Positions 36,246-40,633 of a DNA stretch of 40,633 nt are shown piece after piece. Position 1 is the stretch's first letter. Each line of letters begins with the position of its first letter. The position numbers and the translations under genes were made by a program. A model generated the notes under the pieces. That model was given only the letters and a program-made list of their open reading frames with translations. It did not search any database and was not told where the DNA came from. This DNA is from Gammaproteobacteria bacterium (GTDB lineage: Bacteria; Pseudomonadota; Gammaproteobacteria; UBA6429; Thiohalophilaceae): NCBI GenBank assembly GCA_024275915.1, contig JAJRYG010000050.1:1-40633 (forward strand). Reading direction: 5' to 3'.

Positions 36246-36908
36246 TTATGCGGCTTGGCTGAGGTTCTTGATTAACCAGTCATCCAGCTCGGCAAGATTA
36301 TCCACACAGGCTAATGGATTACATTCCAGCAGTCTACTTTTGTCATGCACGCCGTGGGTGACGGCCAGCGAGTCCACCCCGGCATTGCTGGCCATTTGCA
36401 GATCATACTCCGTATCACCAATCATCAGGGCGGCATTGTTTTCCACGCCGAGCCAGTCCATGATATCCAGCAACATCTGCGGCGATGGCTTGGAGCCGGC
36501 TTCATCGGCACAACGGGAATAATGGAAATACCGTCCGAGGCCGGTTTCTTCCAGGACCTTGTCCAGGCCCTGGCGACCCTTGCCGGTGGCTACCGCAAGC
36601 AGAAAGCCCTCGTCGTGCAGACGTCGGATCAGCCTTTCTGCACCTTCGAACATGGGCATGGGGGTGTTGTCGGTGAAAAGAAAGTGATGGCGATAACGCT
36701 CGACCAGCAGCCCGTATTCTGCTTCAGTCCCGTCGGGGTAGAGTTGCACCAAGGCCTCATACAGGCCCAGGCCGATAATATGACGAACCTGGTCATTGCT
36801 GCGAGGCTCCAGCCCCGCATCGGCAATGGCCAAGTGCATGCAGGTAACGATGCGGGCCTCGGAATCCATCAGGGTGCCGTCCCAGTCGAATACGATCAGT
36901 TTGTTCAT
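36246..36908 (-). CDS. HAD-IA family hydrolase, phosphoglycolate phosphatase-like
   Basis: The 220-residue protein has the HAD motif I FDWDGTLMDSEARIV (nucleophile Asp and acid Asp). A helical cap follows, then motif II VATGKG, motif III Lys in EAGSKPSPQM, and motif IV MIGDTEYDLQMA. It resembles Gph/PA2974-type phosphatases. The natural substrate cannot be told from sequence. Its ATG abuts the rluC stop, so the two genes are cotranscribed. Confidence 0.9.
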   Translation of the reverse strand: MNKLIVFDWDGTLMDSEARIVTCMHLAIADAGLEPRSNDQVRHIIGLGLYEALVQLYPDGTEAEYGLLVERYRHHFLFTDNTPMPMFEGAERLIRRLHDEGFLLAVATGKGRQGLDKVLEETGLGRYFHYSRCADEAGSKPSPQMLLDIMDWLGVENNAALMIGDTEYDLQMASNAGVDSLAVTHGVHDKSRLLECNPLACVDNLAELDDWLIKNLSQAA

Positions 36909-37877
36909 CTATTTGTCATTTCCCAGTTTCAGTTTTTTCAGGAGCTGTTTCAGTTCGTGGCTCAGTGGCGCCTCGACACAGATGGCCGGTTCGTCGTCCT
37001 TCAACTGGAAGGTCAGACGCTTGGCGTGCAGAAACAGGCGTTTGAGCCCCTGCTCGCGCATGGCCCGGTTGAATGCCTCATCACCGTACTTTTCGTCACC
37101 GGCAATGGGCTGGCCAATGCTGGCCGCATGTACCCGGGCCTGGTGGGTGCGGCCGGTTTCCAGCTTGATTTCCACCAGGCTGGCGGTCTCACCACTGAAA
37201 ACCGGTGTGATCACGCTGTGGGCGTCCTTGCCGGTCTTGTCCACCTGGACGATGCGTTCTCCCGAGCTGAGCACATTCTTGCGTAATGGCACACTGACAG
37301 TACGCTTTTTGCCCGACCAGGGGCCTTTCAGCAGAGCCAGGTAGCGTTTGTCCATTTTGTTTTCCCGCAACATTTCATGCAAGCGGCGCAGGGCACTGCG
37401 TTTCTTGGCAATCAGCAGGCAACCCGAGGTATCTCGGTCGAGACGATGCACCAGCTCCAGAAACGGCGCGGTGGGGCGAAGGGCACGTAAGCCCTCGATG
37501 ACACCATAATTCAGCCCACTGCCCCCATGGACAGCCAGACCGCTGGGTTTGTTCAATACCAGAATCCGGGAATTCTCAAAAATAATGGCATCCTGTAACT
37601 GCTGGAGCACCCTTTCGCCGGGTCTGGCAGGTTTTTTGTCGCCCAGTCGAACGGGAGGGATGCGGACGGAATCACCGGCTTTCAGGCGGTAGTCCGGCTT
37701 GATCCGTCCCTTGTTGACCCGTACCTCGCCACGGCGCAGGATACGGTAAATCAGGCTTCTGGGCGCCCCCTTGAGGCGGGTCAGAAGGAAGTTGTCGATG
37801 CGTTGGCCGGCCCGTTCACTGTCGATTTCGACAAACTGGACAGCACTGGCTGGCAGGTTTTGTACTTTGTCACTCAT
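36909..37877 (-). CDS. rluC: 23S rRNA pseudouridine synthase RluC
   Basis: RluC makes pseudouridines 955, 2504 and 2580 in E. coli 23S rRNA. The 322-residue product has an N-terminal S4 RNA-binding domain (RILRRGEVRVNKGRIKPDY) and the catalytic HRLDRDTSGCLLIAKKRSA with the active Asp. LETGRTHQARVHAASIGQPI and LFLHAKRLTF follow. It is divergent from rne, exactly as in E. coli and Pseudomonas, which supports the RluC assignment over RluD. Confidence 0.95.
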   Translation of the reverse strand: MSDKVQNLPASAVQFVEIDSERAGQRIDNFLLTRLKGAPRSLIYRILRRGEVRVNKGRIKPDYRLKAGDSVRIPPVRLGDKKPARPGERVLQQLQDAIIFENSRILVLNKPSGLAVHGGSGLNYGVIEGLRALRPTAPFLELVHRLDRDTSGCLLIAKKRSALRRLHEMLRENKMDKRYLALLKGPWSGKKRTVSVPLRKNVLSSGERIVQVDKTGKDAHSVITPVFSGETASLVEIKLETGRTHQARVHAASIGQPIAGDEKYGDEAFNRAMREQGLKRLFLHAKRLTFQLKDDEPAICVEAPLSHELKQLLKKLKLGNDK

Positions 37878-37906
37878 GTTGCATAGTCTACCAGCAAGTG
37901 CGGTGA

Positions 37907-37935
37907 TTGATGTGCTTGCAGATCATTGATATAGT
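37907..37935 (+). promoter_or_regulatory. Promoter of rne
   Basis: TTGATG (37907-37912), 17 bp, TATAGT (37930-37935), 30 bp from the rluC start on the other strand. A start near 37942 gives an rne leader of about 325 nt. Confidence 0.6.
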
Positions 37936-37941
37936 GGGTGA

Positions 37942-38266
37942 AATTCCGGAAAATCCCGGAAGCTGCACCAAAATCGTGCAGCCGGTTAAATCCGATTTTT
38001 CGGCGCCATTGATTGAAATTTGTAATGGTGCCCTGTTGCCCGTTGTAACCTTCAAGTCATGACCTCAGCGGGTCTGGATAAACATATGCGCTCCCATGAC
38101 GGACACGATTCTGACATGGTGGGCAAACCATAAAAAAGCATGATCGGCGCAGAAATAAAGCGCCACCACGTACCGCGGCAAGGTCATGTCACCGTTACTC
38201 GGTCTGGTTGATCCCACAGGTCTTGATTTGACCGTGGTTGAGCGCCTTAGCGTTAAGGTTCTTTAG
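37942..38266 (+). promoter_or_regulatory. Structured 5' leader of rne
   Basis: The 389-bp gap 37878-38266 holds no gene. The leader has three consecutive stems: TTCCGG/CCGGAA (37944-37949 with 37956-37961), GCTGCAC/GTGCAGC (37962-37968 with 37976-37982), and GGCGCCATT/AATGGTGCC (38002-38010 with 38024-38032, one G-U). In E. coli the 361-nt rne leader has hairpins through which RNase E represses its own mRNA; similar autoregulation is inferred. AAGG lies about 10 nt before the ATG. Confidence 0.55.
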
Positions 38267-40633
38267 ATGAAAAGAATGTTGTTCAATGCCACGCAACCGG
38301 AAGAGTTGCGTGTCGCCCTTGTTGATGGTCAGCGCATGTATGACCTCGACATTGAAACCACCCACCACGAAACCAAGAAATCCAATATCTACAAGGGCAA
38401 GATCACCCGCGTCGAGCCCAGTCTCGAAGCGGCCTTTGTCGATTACGGCGCCGAACGCCACGGCTTTTTGCCCATGAAGGAAATTTCCCGCCAGTACTTC
38501 AAGGCGGATGCGGATCTTTCCAAGAAGGTCAATATCAAGGATGTCATTCGGGAAGGCCAGGAAGTGGTCGTTCAGGTGGCCAAGGATGAACGTGGCAACA
38601 AGGGTGCTGCCCTGACCACCTTCATCAGCCTGGCCGGGCGCTATTCGGTGCTGATGCCCAACAATCCCCGTGCCGGTGGCGTGTCTCGTCGCATAGAGGG
38701 GGATGAACGCAATGAAGCCCGGGATGCCCTCAATGCGCTGGATATTCCCTCTGACATGGGCCTGATCATCCGTACCGCCGGCCTTGGCAAGAATGTCGAG
38801 GAATTGCAGTGGGATCTCAATTACCTGCTGAACCTGTGGAAATCCATCGACGAAGCCTCGAAGCAACGCCCTGCCCCGTTCCTGATCTACCAGGAAAGCA
38901 GCCTCATTACCCGCACCATTCGCGATTATTTCCGCAATGACATCAGCGAAATCATCATCGACGAGCCCTCGGTATACCAGCAGGCGGTCGAATTCATGCA
39001 GCAGGTGATGCCCAACAATCTCAACAAGATCAAGCTGTACGAGGATCCGGTTCCCCTGTTCACCCGCTACCAGATCGAATCACAGATCGAATCGGCCTTC
39101 CAGCGTGAAGTGCGCCTGCCCTCCGGGGGCGCCTTGGTCATCGATCATACCGAAGCGCTGATTTCCATCGACATCAACTCGGCTCGCGCAACCAAGGGCG
39201 GTGATATCGAGGAAACGGCCCTCAACACCAACCTGGAAGCGGCCGACGAAATCGCCCGCCAGCTGCGTCTGCGTGATCTGGGCGGTCTGGTGGTCATCGA
39301 CTTTATCGACATGACTCCGTCGAGAAACCAGCGTGAAGTCGAAAACCGCATGCGTGATGCACTGAAAATGGATCGCGCCCGGGTCCAGGTGGGTCGAATC
39401 TCCCGTTTTGGCCTGCTGGAAATGTCCCGGCAGCGCCTGCGGCCGTCACTGGGTGAGTCCAGCCAGCTGGTCTGTCCCCGTTGCAGCGGTCAGGGCACCA
39501 TTCGTGGTGTCGAATCCATTTCCCTGTCGATTCTTCGTGTCATCGAAGAAGAGGCCATGAAGGAGAAAACGGCCAAGATCATTGCCCAGGTGCCGGTTTC
39601 CGTGGCCGCTTTTCTGCTCAATGAAAAACGGGACATCCTCTTTGATATTGAAAAACGTCAGAAGGTGAACATTCTGCTGGTGCCCAATACCTCACTCGAA
39701 ACGCCCCACTACGATGTAGAGCGTATTCGTGAAGGTGAAGACACGGCACAGACCAGCAAGCACAGCTACGAAATGGCCACTCACAAACCCAATGAACTCG
39801 CCGAGAAACTGGCCAAAACCAGCGAGGCAAGAGCCAAAGCCGAGGTGCCTGCGGTCAAGTCCGTGGCACCAACGACCCCCCGCCCAAGTACAACCCCGCC
39901 CGAGTCTTCTGTCGCACAAACGGGTATTCTGGTCAAACTCTGGCGAGGCCTGTTTTCAAAAGGTGAGGAGCCCGAACCCACGGAGAAAAAATCACCTGCC
40001 CGCTCAGCCAGCACACAACGTCGCCGTGACAGCGGGACGGGCCAACAGCGTAGCCGGGGAAAAACCACCCGTCGGAGCAACACCGGCCAGCAACGTAGTC
40101 GTAGCGAGAGCCAGGGCCGCGCACGTCAACAACAAGGCCCCAAGCGCGAAGACAAAAAGCCGGCCGCCAGCCAGAGCAAACAGGCGGCCACAGAGGCTCC
40201 TGCTACTTCCGAGGTAGCTGATAACCAGAGTCAGGAGCAGCAACAAGCCCAGTCACGGCCACAAGGCAGCTCAGGCAGTCGCCGTGGCCGCCGTGGCGGG
40301 CGCCGCCGTCGCAGCGGTGGGGGCCGTAGTCAGACGGAAACAACCGCCACAGAAAATACCGCCCAGCAAACCGGGCAACCGGCATCTGCCGAGACGGTGG
40401 CAGACAGCAAGGCTCCGGTAAAAAGTCCCCAGCAGTCGGGTACACAACAGCAAGGCTCTTCAGCAGAAAAACCGGTTGATTCCACTTCTAGGAAGAATTC
40501 AGCTGCTGCCTCCGAGAAGGCTCCGGCTGCCGAGAAGGCTCCGGCTGCCGAGAAGGCTCCGGCTGCCGAGAAGGCTCCGGCTGCCGAGAAGGCTCCGGCT
40601 GCCGAGAAGGCCCCGGCTGCCGAGAAGGCTCCG
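38267..40633 (+). CDS. rne: Ribonuclease E (partial, 3' end outside the window)
   Basis: RNase E is the essential endonuclease of RNA decay and rRNA/tRNA processing and the degradosome scaffold. 789 codons are visible without a stop. The N-terminus [20 protein letters not shown] is canonical. An S1 domain (about 37-120), the catalytic D302 ([10 protein letters not shown]) and D345 (VVIDFIDMT), and the zinc-link C403/C406 ([10 protein letters not shown]) are intact. After about residue 500 the protein is low complexity. A short amphipathic segment with [14 protein letters not shown] may be the membrane anchor. Arg-rich RNA-binding patches with [15 protein letters not shown] follow, then tandem EKAPAA repeats. 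Confidence 0.96.
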   Translation, partial: MKRMLFNATQPEELRVALVDGQRMYDLDIETTHHETKKSNIYKGKITRVEPSLEAAFVDYGAERHGFLPMKEISRQYFKADADLSKKVNIKDVIREGQEVVVQVAKDERGNKGAALTTFISLAGRYSVLMPNNPRAGGVSRRIEGDERNEARDALNALDIPSDMGLIIRTAGLGKNVEELQWDLNYLLNLWKSIDEASKQRPAPFLIYQESSLITRTIRDYFRNDISEIIIDEPSVYQQAVEFMQQVMPNNLNKIKLYEDPVPLFTRYQIESQIESAFQREVRLPSGGALVIDHTEALISIDINSARATKGGDIEETALNTNLEAADEIARQLRLRDLGGLVVIDFIDMTPSRNQREVENRMRDALKMDRARVQVGRISRFGLLEMSRQRLRPSLGESSQLVCPRCSGQGTIRGVESISLSILRVIEEEAMKEKTAKIIAQVPVSVAAFLLNEKRDILFDIEKRQKVNILLVPNTSLETPHYDVERIREGEDTAQTSKHSYEMATHKPNELAEKLAKTSEARAKAEVPAVKSVAPTTPRPSTTPPESSVAQTGILVKLWRGLFSKGEEPEPTEKKSPARSASTQRRRDSGTGQQRSRGKTTRRSNTGQQRSRSESQGRARQQQGPKREDKKPAASQSKQAATEAPATSEVADNQSQEQQQAQSRPQGSSGSRRGRRGGRRRRSGGGRSQTETTATENTAQQTGQPASAETVADSKAPVKSPQQSGTQQQGSSAEKPVDSTSRKNSAAASEKAPAAEKAPAAEKAPAAEKAPAAEKAPAAEKAPAAEKAP
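40514..40633 (+). repeat. 18-bp tandem repeat in the 3' part of rne
   Basis: The unit GAGAAGGCTCCGGCTGCC is repeated 6.7 times to the window edge, with a T-to-C change in the sixth unit. It encodes EKAPAA from residue 750. The array may continue beyond the window. Confidence 0.95.

Overview
The window is about 40.6 kb of a chromosome from a gammaproteobacterium, GC-rich by eye in its coding parts. The gene order matches core Gammaproteobacteria, closest to the Pseudomonas/Chromatiales arrangement: trxB-aat-bpt-infA | clpA-clpS | cspD | icd | rluE-nudJ-mnmA-hflD; then tatD-pilZ-holB-tmk-mltG-pabC-pabB-fabF-acpP-fabG-fabD-fabH-plsX-rpmF-yceD on the minus strand; then sppA-HAD-rluC divergent from rne. 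I cannot name a genus from sequence alone.

Region 1 (1-9.1 kb) holds thioredoxin reductase, a GNAT/FemAB-like protein, a SAM methyltransferase, and a compact N-degron set: two aminoacyl-tRNA-protein transferases (aat, bpt), the adaptor clpS and the unfoldase clpA. infA and a cold-shock gene are interleaved. Region 2 (9.2-16.5 kb) holds icd, a membrane GGDEF-EAL protein split by an in-frame TAA, and RNA-modification genes (rluE, mnmA) with nudJ and hflD.

Region 3 (16.5-18.07 kb) is a small AT-richer island between the convergent hflD and tatD. It is the most unusual part of the window. It reads as a toxin-immunity pair on the minus strand: an AHH-type (HNH/EndoVII-like) nuclease domain followed, with an ATGA overlap, by an Imm11/DUF1629-like immunity gene. 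The toxin core is interrupted by an exact 105-bp inversion (17403-17507). Turning that segment round, and adding one base to an A7 tract, restores one continuous 202-residue protein. The immunity gene also looks frameshifted near its C-terminus.

Region 4 (18-30.6 kb) is the tatD/DNA polymerase III delta'/thymidylate kinase/mltG/folate (pabC, pabB) and fatty-acid synthesis cluster. It has terminator-like hairpins between acpP and fabF and between rpmF and plsX, and a near-consensus promoter that would make yceD mRNA almost leaderless.

Region 5 (30.6-35.25 kb) is a two-subunit pyruvate carboxylase (pycA, pycB) and maf/yceF, inserted between yceD and sppA. A ~190-bp imperfect palindrome lies upstream of pycA. 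Its left arm recurs as a 60-bp direct repeat (3 mismatches) after maf, so the block is bracketed by repeats. Region 6 (35.25-40.63 kb) has sppA, a HAD phosphatase, rluC, and divergent rne with a ~325-nt structured leader. rne runs off the window in an 18-bp tandem repeat coding for EKAPAA units.
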